Below, piece after piece: positions 1 to 6,133 of a DNA stretch of 23,800 nucleotides. The stretch covers positions 1 through 23,800 of the forward strand of contig CAZAFM010000029.1 of the NCBI GenBank assembly GCA_964484395.1, given 5' to 3'. Below the pieces are notes generated by a model. That model worked only from the letters and a program-made list of their open reading frames with translations. It had not been told where the DNA came from and did no database searches. The position numbers and the translations under genes are program-made. This DNA is from CAZAFM01 sp964484395 (lineage in GTDB: Bacteria; Campylobacterota; Campylobacteria; Campylobacterales; CAZAFM01). Each line of letters starts with the position of its first letter. Position 1 is the stretch's first letter.

Positions 1-90
1 ACCCTACTGCGTAATTCACCCAGTATGACACCCCACATAGATCCTTCGCATCCGCCCAGGGTGACACAAGGTTCACTCACGATGACACCC
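1..90 (-). repeat. Degenerate interspersed intergenic repeat
   Basis: There is no convincing reading frame here. Read on the minus strand, the patch holds three diverged copies of a TGTCAT/TGTCAC-CTGGG/GTGAG-type unit (TGACAC at 26-31, 62-67 and 83-88 on +) and a GCGAAGGATC core at about 40-49. This resembles the widespread bacterial repeat whose consensus reads roughly GTCATCCTGAGCGAAGCGAAGGATC. I recognise the resemblance by eye only. The copies are too diverged to define unit ends, and the repeat may continue beyond the left edge of the window. Confidence 0.5.
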
Positions 91-101
91 ACACACCACA
101 C

Positions 102-157
102 CCCTTAACCCTTAACGCTTCACCCTTAACGCTTAACGCTTAACCCTTCACACTACA
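102..157. repeat. Seven-nucleotide tandem array, C(C/G)CTT(A/C)A
   Basis: Seven consecutive 7-nt units run without a gap from 102 to 150: CCCTTAA, CCCTTAA, CGCTTCA, CCCTTAA, CGCTTAA, CGCTTAA, CCCTTCA. A decayed eighth unit, CACTACA, follows at 151-157. The minus strand reads as TTAAGGG/TTAAGCG, which looks telomere-like but has a different unit. The array ends just past the stop codon of the exported-protein gene at 162-596, so it would lie in that transcript's 3' end. Because 7 is not a multiple of 3, it cannot encode an in-frame peptide repeat of one unit. Confidence 0.85.
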
Positions 158-161
158 AAAC

Positions 162-596
162 TCAATTATAATAATTATCCACCCCTTCTAAAACCGGTAT
201 GCAACTACTAAACTTAGGCAGCTCACATATTGCATGTACTCTCTTTTTTTGGGCTTCTTGTTGTTTTAGGTTGTCGTGGTATCGGTTATAAAACCCACAA
301 CCATATCCCTCTATCACTGCTCTAGTTCCTCCATAGTCTGTATAGTGTACATTGGTGATTTTCCCTTCTATATAGACATAACTACCTGCGAACTTCCATT
401 TTTTCTCATCAGGGAACTTTATGAAGTCTCTAAAATAGACGATGGGCTTGCTTTTTAGAAGGACATATTTTTGTTGTTTTGATTGCTCTTCTATGACATC
501 AAGCATCTTGAACTTTGTCTCAATACTAGAGTTATTCTCAGCTTTTAGATTGACAATAAAAAGCAAACAAAATATAATTAAGCTTATGGATTTCAT
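162..596 (-). CDS. Small exported protein of unknown function
   Basis: I do not recognise this 144-aa protein. From the ATG at 594-596 it begins MKSISLIIFCLLFIVNLKA followed by ENNSS: a lysine, a hydrophobic core and an A-x-A-like cleavage site, so it looks secreted to the periplasm. The mature part is basic and Tyr-rich, with three Cys and a stretch around VYIEGKITNVHY that could be a beta strand of an OB-like barrel, though this is a guess. An in-frame ATG at 633-635 would add 13 residues before the signal peptide; I reject it because the signal then no longer starts at the N-terminus. No Shine-Dalgarno precedes the chosen ATG, but TATAAT lies 6 nt upstream, which hints at a leaderless message. 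It diverges from the membrane-protein operon, whose promoter lies within this coding sequence. Confidence 0.6.
   Translation of the reverse strand: MKSISLIIFCLLFIVNLKAENNSSIETKFKMLDVIEEQSKQQKYVLLKSKPIVYFRDFIKFPDEKKWKFAGSYVYIEGKITNVHYTDYGGTRAVIEGYGCGFYNRYHDNLKQQEAQKKRVHAICELPKFSSCIPVLEGVDNYYN
550..578 (+). promoter_or_regulatory. Consensus sigma-70 promoter of the DUF6790-DUF2892-pyrC operon
   Basis: TTGACA at 550-555, a 17-nt A-rich spacer and TATAAT at 573-578 match both hexamers and the optimal spacing exactly. Transcription should start near 585, giving a leader of about 38 nt before the ATG at 623, which has AAGGA at 613-617. The promoter lies inside the signal-peptide codons of the divergent gene. 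A perfect -35 box is unusual in Campylobacterota, where -35 elements are usually poorly conserved. Confidence 0.8.
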
Positions 597-602
597 AACA
601 AC

Positions 603-608
603 ATTATA
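603..608 (-). promoter_or_regulatory. Possible -10 box for the exported-protein gene
   Basis: On the minus strand TATAAT occupies 608 to 603 and is followed by GTTGTT and then the ATG at 596. A start about 7 nt after the -10 box would coincide with the ATG, implying a leaderless transcript. No matching -35 box is visible, so the call is tentative. Confidence 0.35.
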
Positions 609-622
609 CATCAAGGATATAT

Positions 623-1105
623 ATGCGCTCCTCAAAAACCATTGCTTTTTTTCACATATTACTCATTATAGCGCCTCCAGTAGTTGCACTACTTGATATG
701 ACTGCAGATATGAGCTTCAAGCAGAGACTTGATACACTTCTTTTGTACTATCTGGTCATCGGTGTTGGTTTTCAAGGTGTCATGGCTGGATTTAAGCAGA
801 TAACTAAAGGCGAAGAGACAGCCGCTTATCTGAACTGGCCATACTCTCCTTTTGTAAAAGAGCTAGGATATATGAACCTCTCTTTTGGGGTTCTTGGTAT
901 ATCATGTTATTTTATTACAGGAACATTCTGGGAGGCTGTTGGGATTGGGTATAGTATATTTTTGCTCCTTGCAGCCTATAATCACATAATGGACGCAGTA
1001 GAAAACCACAACTTCTCACTAGGTAATCTAGGACCTACTCTATGGTCGGATGTCTTGATACCCGGTGCTATTATTGGCTTGATAGTGCTTCGAAATACTT
1101 TTTAA
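623..1105 (+). CDS. Multi-pass inner-membrane protein, DUF6790-like
   Basis: A 160-aa protein with about five hydrophobic segments (roughly residues 6-24, 38-58, 83-99, 103-119 and 142-157) joined by short loops. The WPYSPF motif near 72-77 and the N-H-x-x-D stretch near 120-124 between late helices suggest the DUF6790 family of small bacterial membrane proteins; this is from memory of the family pattern and no function is established that I know of. It is the first gene after the consensus promoter at 550-578 and has AAGGA 5 nt before the ATG. The DUF2892 gene follows 9 nt later and pyrC after that, so it should be co-transcribed with a pyrimidine gene, although nothing links it to that pathway. 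Confidence 0.6.
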   Translation: MRSSKTIAFFHILLIIAPPVVALLDMTADMSFKQRLDTLLLYYLVIGVGFQGVMAGFKQITKGEETAAYLNWPYSPFVKELGYMNLSFGVLGISCYFITGTFWEAVGIGYSIFLLLAAYNHIMDAVENHNFSLGNLGPTLWSDVLIPGAIIGLIVLRNTF

Positions 1106-1114
1106 GGATAAAAT

Positions 1115-1303
1115 ATGCCGTGTAATATAGGAAAAGTTGATATTTGGATAAGAGTTGTTCTTGGGCTTGTGCTGGTATTTGTAGCAGCCTACCTTCAAAG
1201 CATTGTAGTAGGGGCACTTGGGGTGATTGCCTTAGCTACTGGAATGACAAGGTTTTGCCCTCTGTATTTGCTATTCAAACTAAACACTGGATGCAAGGAG
1301 TAG
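1115..1303 (+). CDS. YgaP-type DUF2892 membrane protein
   Basis: A 62-aa protein matching the stand-alone DUF2892 (inner-membrane YgaP-like) module. It has an N-terminal polar cap with the NIGKVDIWIRVVLGL pattern, two hydrophobic helices (about 13-29 and 31-45), and the family's closing FCPLYLLFKLNTGC motif with conserved Cys, Pro and Tyr. In YgaP this module anchors a rhodanese domain; here it stands alone, as is common. GGATAAAAT precedes the ATG. The gene's last codons contain AAGGAG (1295-1300), which serves as the ribosome-binding site of pyrC, so translation of the two is probably coupled. Its function is unknown. Confidence 0.8.
   Translation: MPCNIGKVDIWIRVVLGLVLVFVAAYLQSIVVGALGVIALATGMTRFCPLYLLFKLNTGCKE
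1295..1300 (+). promoter_or_regulatory. Ribosome-binding site that fixes the TTG start of pyrC
   Basis: AAGGAG lies in the last codons of the DUF2892 gene, 7 nt before TTG at 1308. The nearby ATG at 1304 opens a frame that stops after three codons, so TTG is the only workable start. Confidence 0.85.
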
Positions 1304-1307
1304 ATGC

Positions 1308-2315
1308 TTGGATAGGCTCATACTAGACTCACCAATAGATATGCATCTTCATCTAAGAGATGGAGATATGCTAAGTAGGGTTATAGCTTTTAGTGCGACA
1401 AACTTCAGTGCAGCAGTTGTGATGCCAAACATCTCACCACCTATAAAATCTGCTAAAGATATGTTAGAGTATAAAGATAGGATATTGCAATCTTGTAATA
1501 GGAGTGATTTTAGACCTCTTATGACTTTGTACTTACACAAAGATATATGTATAGAAGAGATAAAAGAAGCCCAAAATCACAACCTCCATGGTGTGAAGCT
1601 CTACCCCTTTGGAGTAACTACCAATTCAGAAGATGGGGCGAAGTCTATTTTTACTAGAAATAATGAAGAGGTTTTTGAGTATATGCAGAGTAGAAACATT
1701 CCACTTCTTATTCACGGTGAAAGTAGTGGATTTTGTCTTGATAGAGAGGGTGAGTTTTTGATGATTTTTGAAGAGATAGCCAAAAAATACCCTAAGCTAA
1801 AAGTAGTAGCAGAGCATATCACAACAGAGAAGGTAGCAAAAGCTATCAAGCATATACCAAACCTCTATGGAACCATTACTCTTCACCATCTGCTAATAAC
1901 GCTAGATGATGTCATAGGTGGTAGTCTAAACCCTCACAACTTCTGCAAGCCAATTGCCAAAAGATATGAGGATAGAGATGCACTTTTAGAGCTTGCTTTG
2001 AGTGCTTATGAAAAAGTCTGCTTTGGAAGTGATTCAGCACCACATTTGAAAGAAAAAAAAGAGTGTGCTAACGGAGCTGCGGGGATATTTAGTGCTCCAG
2101 TTTTACTTCCTATGCTTGCAGAGCTTTTTGAGAAGCACTCTGCACTTTCATCTTTGCAGGCTTTTGTTAGTGATAATGCAAAAAACATCTTCAACCTCCA
2201 AGAGATTCCAAAAAAAGAGGTAGTGCTGGTAAGAAAAGAGTTTGTAATTCCGGATATATATTCAGATGTTGTGCCGTTTTTTGCTGGAGAGAGTATAGGA
2301 TGGTCGTATGAGTAG
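1308..2315 (+). CDS. pyrC: Dihydroorotase, class II
   Basis: Dihydroorotase reversibly cyclises N-carbamoyl-L-aspartate to dihydroorotate, the third step of de novo pyrimidine synthesis, in the cytosol. The 335 residues have the amidohydrolase metal centre of the short class II type: H13-x-H15-L-R17, K97 in VKLYP (the lysine that becomes carboxylated), H136 in LLIHGE, H170 in AEHITT and D242 in GSDSAPH. Length is normal for the class. The start is a TTG selected by AAGGAG 7 nt upstream. It follows the DUF2892 gene by 4 nt and overlaps the next gene by 8 nt, so it sits in the middle of a translationally coupled operon. I see no pyrimidine-specific leader. Confidence 0.95.
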   Translation: MDRLILDSPIDMHLHLRDGDMLSRVIAFSATNFSAAVVMPNISPPIKSAKDMLEYKDRILQSCNRSDFRPLMTLYLHKDICIEEIKEAQNHNLHGVKLYPFGVTTNSEDGAKSIFTRNNEEVFEYMQSRNIPLLIHGESSGFCLDREGEFLMIFEEIAKKYPKLKVVAEHITTEKVAKAIKHIPNLYGTITLHHLLITLDDVIGGSLNPHNFCKPIAKRYEDRDALLELALSAYEKVCFGSDSAPHLKEKKECANGAAGIFSAPVLLPMLAELFEKHSALSSLQAFVSDNAKNIFNLQEIPKKEVVLVRKEFVIPDIYSDVVPFFAGESIGWSYE

Positions 2316-2844
2316 GAGCTTTTTGTACTATGTTGATGGTGAGCTTTTTAAGCCTATAAAAGGCTGGGTAAAAACAAGTGCTCTATATGATGGTGACAAG
2401 AGCCATAAGGGGTATGAGAGATGTACTCTTTTTGAAATAACATCATATATCAATAGAGCACCAACACTTAAGCTTCTACTTGAAGATGGTTCTCTGTTTT
2501 CATTCATGCCACTTGATAGTTTTTTTACAAAAAAACCAAAAGAGGATACTACATATCTAGATATGAAAGAGCTAGCTTATAAAAACTGCCCTGATTATGA
2601 GTTTGTTTTATCATCCCCATCATATCTTCAAGGGAAGGTAAACTGCTACTTTAAAGATCGTGATATATGGATAGCGGGGAGATACATAGCTTCAATAGAC
2701 TGGCATAGAGATAACCTCATAATGCACATTATCAAGCTAGAAAACGCTCAAATAGCTATCCTCCCAAGCCACAAAGTAAAGTTCAAAGATGGTAAAAAAG
2801 AGTTCAAACCATACAAAAAAATAACAAAAATCTGGGAAGTGTAG
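2308..2844 (+). CDS. Conserved-looking protein of unknown function
   Basis: I do not recognise this 178-aa soluble protein. It has no signal peptide or membrane segment. It alternates short predicted strands with aromatic and charged residues (GWVKTSALYDG near the start, ASIDWHRDNLIMHII around 128-142) and ends in a lysine-rich strand (KFKDGKKEFKPYKKITKIW), giving a beta-rich and basic appearance. The ATG overlaps the last codons of pyrC by 8 nt, with AGGATGG just upstream, so it is coupled to pyrC. It is the last gene of the operon and converges on the NYN gene, with only 25 nt between the stop codons and no clear terminator hairpin there. Confidence 0.65.
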   Translation: MSRSFLYYVDGELFKPIKGWVKTSALYDGDKSHKGYERCTLFEITSYINRAPTLKLLLEDGSLFSFMPLDSFFTKKPKEDTTYLDMKELAYKNCPDYEFVLSSPSYLQGKVNCYFKDRDIWIAGRYIASIDWHRDNLIMHIIKLENAQIAILPSHKVKFKDGKKEFKPYKKITKIWEV

Positions 2845-2864
2845 TTCCTAGCTAAGATAGATTT

Positions 2865-2892
2865 GGAGTTTAGCTTTTGGAGTTTAGCTTCC
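2865..2892. repeat. 14-bp direct duplication across a stop codon
   Basis: GGAGTTTAGCTTTT (2865-2878) is followed directly by GGAGTTTAGCTTCC (2879-2892), with 12 of 14 positions identical. The duplication spans the TAA stop (2870-2872) of the NYN gene and the beginning of the convergent intergenic gap. As 14 is not a multiple of three, it has shifted the frame at the end of that gene. Confidence 0.8.
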
Positions 2893-3625
2893 TTTTGTCT
2901 CTTATGTAGATACTCTTTTTTAGACCAAGCTTGTCATCAAAAAACTCATCCACATCAAAAAGCTTTGTAGCACTAACTAGCTCACTTAGCTTTTCATATC
3001 CATAGTTTCTAGCATCAAACTCTGGAGCTTGCTTGATGATATTACTTCCAACTGCCCCTAGATGAGCCCATCCACTCTCATCTGAGCTAGATTCAGTCGC
3101 ACTTCTTAGGAGGTTTACTAGTCTTGTATCTCTTTTTAGCTCTTGTGTGTTCATTTTTGAGATTTTGTGTTCACTCTGCTCCTCTTGATATCGCAGAACC
3201 TCTGTATAGATAAACTTATCACACGCAACCACAAAGGGATTTGGAGTTTTTTTCTCACCAAAGCCATAAACAACCATACCACCCTCTCTAAGTCTAGCAG
3301 CTAGCTTTGTAAAGTCACTATCACTAGAAACTATACAAAAACCATCCAGCTTCCCTGTATAGAGCAAATCCATAGCATCTATGATAAGTGCACTATCAGT
3401 TGAGTTTTTACCACTTGTGTAGCTAAACTGTTGCATAGGCTGTATGGAGTGAGTTAGAAGCATATCTTTCCAGCCATTTAGTCTAGGGCTTGTCCAGTCA
3501 CCATAAATTCTTTTTACGCTTGCAAGTCCGAGTTTGGCAATCTCTTGCATAAGTCCATCTATTATTGATGGCTGCGCATTATCTGCATCAATTAAAATCG
3601 CTAGGTTTTCACTTTTTTTAGACAC
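2870..3625 (-). CDS. NYN (LabA/DUF88) nuclease-like protein with C-terminal LOTUS domain
   Basis: Residues 7-145 form a NYN domain, a PIN-like fold of the LabA/DUF88 group. Its acidic pocket is visible as D13-x-D15 in LIDADN, D77 in NSTDSAL and D102/D104 in VSSDSDF. Residues about 165-240 look like an OST-HTH/LOTUS winged helix, a domain that binds RNA in other organisms. This architecture suggests an RNA-cleaving or RNA-regulating protein, but no substrate can be named. The start is GTG at 3623-3625, chosen because AAGGAG lies 5 nt before it; the overlapping ATG at 3625-3627 is in another frame. It follows msrB by 9 nt and is the last gene of the hemL-to-NYN strand. The last few residues (KLNSKS) arise from a 14-bp duplication at the stop. 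Confidence 0.85.
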   Translation of the reverse strand: MSKKSENLAILIDADNAQPSIIDGLMQEIAKLGLASVKRIYGDWTSPRLNGWKDMLLTHSIQPMQQFSYTSGKNSTDSALIIDAMDLLYTGKLDGFCIVSSDSDFTKLAARLREGGMVVYGFGEKKTPNPFVVACDKFIYTEVLRYQEEQSEHKISKMNTQELKRDTRLVNLLRSATESSSDESGWAHLGAVGSNIIKQAPEFDARNYGYEKLSELVSATKLFDVDEFFDDKLGLKKSIYIRDKRKLNSKS

Positions 3626-3634
3626 ATTAGCTCC

Positions 3635-4051
3635 TTATTTTTCCTCTTTTTCAAACTCTAAAGATGCTGAGTTAACACAGTGACGAGTGTTTTTATCCGT
3701 AAATCCCTCTCCTCTAAAAACATGCCCTAGATGAGCACCACACTTTGCACACACTATCTCAACCCTTCTTCCATCACTATCTGGTACTTCTTGTACTGCA
3801 TCCTTGAACGCATCATCAAAGCTAGGCCACCCCGTCCCTGAGCTAAACTTAGCTTCACTCTCAAAAAGCTCTGCCCCACACCTTTTGCATCTATATGTTC
3901 CATCTTCATAAAAGTCATAGTACTCTCCACTAAAAGCCCTCTCAGTTCCCTTCTCCTCTATTACATACCTTTCAAATTCATTTAACTCTTTAAAATCCCC
4001 ACTCATAAGCACTCCTACTATAAATATTATGTAAAAAGCAATCCTTATCAT
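3635..4051 (-). CDS. msrB: Peptide methionine-R-sulfoxide reductase
   Basis: MsrB reduces the R epimer of methionine sulfoxide in proteins. The domain is complete: zinc ligands C55/C58 (CKRCG) and C101/C104 (CAKCG), the SGTGWPSF loop at 71-78 and the catalytic C125 in RHCVNS. No MsrA domain is fused. The start is uncertain. From the ATG at 4051 the protein has a hydrophobic leader, IRIAFYIIFIVGVLM, which could be a signal peptide or anchor, and this ATG has a good GAGGAGAGGTGA before it and overlaps the upstream stop by 4 nt. From the in-frame ATG at 4006 (residue 16) the protein would be cytosolic, and that ATG also has a perfect AGGAG 5 nt upstream. Both may be used. It lies between a membrane-protein gene and the NYN gene. 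Confidence 0.92.
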   Translation of the reverse strand: MIRIAFYIIFIVGVLMSGDFKELNEFERYVIEEKGTERAFSGEYYDFYEDGTYRCKRCGAELFESEAKFSSGTGWPSFDDAFKDAVQEVPDSDGRRVEIVCAKCGAHLGHVFRGEGFTDKNTRHCVNSASLEFEKEEK

Positions 4052-4473
4052 TCACCTCTCCTCTGAGTAAGAAAAAACCCAATAACCGCAAAAGAGCTAA
4101 AAGCCACTCCAAGTATAAACCCATATACATCAAAAAAATCTCTTCTCAAAAGAACAAAAAAGCTCACAATAAAAAAAGCGTAAGCAAAAACTCTATACAA
4201 AGAGAAGAAGATGGAGTTTCCAAGAAGTACCTTTTTGTACTTCATGCTTCCTTTTTTCTCAATCTCATCTAGGTCAAACTCATCTTTGTTGATACTCTTT
4301 GATTTTTGGTAGTAACCATAAAAAGAAGCTAGCATAATAAGAGCAGAGCCAAAGTAGCCTACTTGCGCATTGATAGAGCCTTTTACTCCAAAGAAAAACC
4401 ACGCAAAAACAAGTGCAAGTAGGTCAAAGAGGGCAAAGACTACCATTGCTTTTTTAACTGTTTGGCTTATCAT
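4048..4473 (-). CDS. Four-helix membrane protein of unknown function
   Basis: A 141-aa protein with four hydrophobic segments (about 10-29, 37-55, 88-108 and 115-135) and a charged cytoplasmic-type loop at 57-80 (INKDEFDLDEIEKKG). I do not recognise a family. It overlaps the AtpZ/AtpI-like gene upstream by 20 nt and msrB downstream by 4 nt, so the three are translationally coupled. Overlap with an AtpZ-like protein makes it tempting to call it an AtpI partner, and its size and four helices would fit, but I see no diagnostic AtpI residues and keep it unnamed. Confidence 0.7.
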   Translation of the reverse strand: MISQTVKKAMVVFALFDLLALVFAWFFFGVKGSINAQVGYFGSALIMLASFYGYYQKSKSINKDEFDLDEIEKKGSMKYKKVLLGNSIFFSLYRVFAYAFFIVSFFVLLRRDFFDVYGFILGVAFSSFAVIGFFLTQRRGE

Positions 4474-4741
4474 TTTTTTTGTTTGAGTATCGCGGGTCTT
4501 GTGCTAGCGTATCATACTCCTTGACCTGTTTTTTATATGCTTTGTAGATGTTCAAAAAAGCAGCTGCAACACCCCAAAAGACTCCAAGCCATAGAAGCCA
4601 TATAGAGTCAAATATGCTCTTTAGCCAAAACCCAATCCCAACACCAATCAAAATAGCAACTACAACCGAAATCCCCAAAGAGAGGGAATCTGCAGCTCCA
4701 ACTAGCTTTTTGTATTTTGGTTCATTACTACTAGAACTCAT
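4454..4741 (-). CDS. AtpZ/AtpI family small membrane protein
   Basis: A 95-aa protein with two hydrophobic helices. The first (about 20-41) carries the glycine-rich pattern ILIGVGIGFWL; the second (about 47-66) contains LGVFWGVAAAFLNIY. This matches the AtpZ/AtpI group, whose members are usually encoded at the head of ATP synthase operons and are linked to assembly of the c-ring or to Mg2+ supply for it. No other ATP synthase gene is in this window. The gene overlaps the end of hemL by 11 nt and the next membrane-protein gene by 20 nt. The C-terminal tail is hydrophilic. Family assignment is by pattern only. Confidence 0.75.
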   Translation of the reverse strand: MSSSSNEPKYKKLVGAADSLSLGISVVVAILIGVGIGFWLKSIFDSIWLLWLGVFWGVAAAFLNIYKAYKKQVKEYDTLAQDPRYSNKKNDKPNS

Positions 4742-6035
4742 AGGCTTTTATCTCATCAAAGCTATCATAAGCTTTTTCTATGGTCTCATCTATTAGTTTG
4801 TTATCAGTCTTCATAGATATAAAGCCCGCCTCAAACTGACTACATGCAAAGTAGATACCTCTTTTTAGCATATGAGAGTGAAACTTTGCAAACATTTTAG
4901 TGTCTGAATTTAGAGCATCTTCAAAGCTTGTAACTTCATTTGCATTAAAGAAAAACCCAAACATTGAGCCTCTAACACAAGTTTGTATAGGTATATCATA
5001 CTTCTTGCCAGCCTCTTTTATCCCATTAGTTAGCTTGAGCCCAAGCTCCTCTGCTTCACTATAAAACTCTGGCTTCTCTTTTAGCTTCTTCATAGTTGCT
5101 ACTCCTGCACTCATAGCAACTGGATTTCCACTTAGAGTTCCTGCTTGATATATAGCTCCATTAGGTGAAAGAAGCTCCATAAGAGCACTACTTGCACCAA
5201 AAGCACCAACAGGCATACCACCACCAATAACTTTACCAAAACAAGCAATATCTGGCTCAACATCGTAGTATTTTAGAGAGCTTTTAAGTGACACTCTAAA
5301 TCCACTCATTACTTCATCAAATATCAATAGTGCACCATTTTTATCACACAGCTCTCTTAGCTCTTTGATAAACTCTGCATTAGCAGGGACAAGCCCCATA
5401 TTCCCAGCTATTGGCTCTATGATGACACAAGCTACATCAGAAGAGTTTTTGAAGCACTCTTTGACGCTCTGTATATCATTGTACTTTGCTAAAAGTGTAT
5501 GCTTAGTAAAGTCTTCAGGAACGCCCGGAGAGCTAGGAGTGCCAAAGGTAGTTGCACCGCTTCCAGCTTTTACTAGAAGTGAGTCACTATGTCCATGGTA
5601 GCAACCTTCAAACTTTATAATATCATCCTTGTTTGTAGCCCCTCTTGCTAGCCTTATAGCACTCATAGTAGCTTCAGTCCCACTATTTACAAACCTTAGT
5701 TTTTCTACTCCATCATAGATGGATATGATCTCTTTTGCTAATCTTGACTCTTCAAGCGTCGGCGCTCCGAAGCTTAGACCATTCTTGATAGCATCCATCA
5801 CAGCTTTTTCTATATCTTTGTCGCAGTGACCTAGTATGAGAGGTCCCCAGCTTTGGACATAGTCTATGTATGTGTTTCCATCCACATCATAGATATGTGC
5901 ACCATCTCCCCTTCTAATAAAAGGTGGCGCACCTTCTACTGCTTTAAAAGCCCTAACAGGTGAGTCAACTCCTCCAGGAATAACCATTTTTGCTTCATTA
6001 AAAGCATCTATACTATTTCTATATCTTTCACTCAT
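4731..6035 (-). CDS. hemL: Glutamate-1-semialdehyde 2,1-aminomutase
   Basis: HemL converts glutamate-1-semialdehyde to 5-aminolevulinate, the second step of the C5 route to heme and other tetrapyrroles, using PLP in the cytosol. The 434 residues show the class III aminotransferase landmarks: GGVDSPVRAF at 21-30, the phosphate-binding NSGTEA at 117-122, GCYHGHSD at 144-151, the cofactor-contacting DEVMSGFR at 240-247 and the Schiff-base lysine K268 in CFGKVIGGG. Length and motifs are normal. GGGGAT precedes the ATG by 5 nt. It heads a five-gene minus-strand unit ending with the NYN gene. It diverges from the 36-codon ORF at 6134, with 98 bp between the starts; ATTGTA at 6065-6070 (TACAAT on minus) could be its -10 box. 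Confidence 0.97.
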   Translation of the reverse strand: MSERYRNSIDAFNEAKMVIPGGVDSPVRAFKAVEGAPPFIRRGDGAHIYDVDGNTYIDYVQSWGPLILGHCDKDIEKAVMDAIKNGLSFGAPTLEESRLAKEIISIYDGVEKLRFVNSGTEATMSAIRLARGATNKDDIIKFEGCYHGHSDSLLVKAGSGATTFGTPSSPGVPEDFTKHTLLAKYNDIQSVKECFKNSSDVACVIIEPIAGNMGLVPANAEFIKELRELCDKNGALLIFDEVMSGFRVSLKSSLKYYDVEPDIACFGKVIGGGMPVGAFGASSALMELLSPNGAIYQAGTLSGNPVAMSAGVATMKKLKEKPEFYSEAEELGLKLTNGIKEAGKKYDIPIQTCVRGSMFGFFFNANEVTSFEDALNSDTKMFAKFHSHMLKRGIYFACSQFEAGFISMKTDNKLIDETIEKAYDSFDEIKAYEF

Positions 6036-6078
6036 AAAATCCCCTATGTGAAATTGATTTCTAAATTGTAGTCTATTG

Positions 6079-6107
6079 TTGCAAAAATGAGGCTTTTGAA
6101 GTATGAT
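6079..6107 (+). promoter_or_regulatory. Sigma-70-type promoter for the 36-codon ORF
   Basis: TTGCAA at 6079-6084, a 17-nt spacer and TATGAT at 6102-6107 make a plausible promoter with optimal spacing. A start near 6114 would leave a leader of about 20 nt containing AAGAGGA before the ATG at 6134. It lies in the intergenic region shared with hemL. Confidence 0.55.
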
Positions 6108-6133
6108 AAATTATAAGCCTAAGAGGATTTGTG

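Noticed and set aside
102..157. CRISPR array or true telomere
   Set aside because: Units are only 7 nt with no spacers, so it is not CRISPR; it is internal to a gene-bearing region with no hairpin end or terminal protein signal, so there is no support for a telomere.
276..696. Plus-strand open frames of 60 and 84 codons across 276-458 and 442-696
   Set aside because: They lie antisense to a gene with a clear signal peptide and overlap the promoter and start of the DUF6790-like gene; no ribosome-binding site and no recognisable protein pattern.
1144..1326. Second plus-strand frame of 60 codons overlapping the DUF2892 gene
   Set aside because: Out of frame with a well-matched DUF2892 protein and without a ribosome-binding site.
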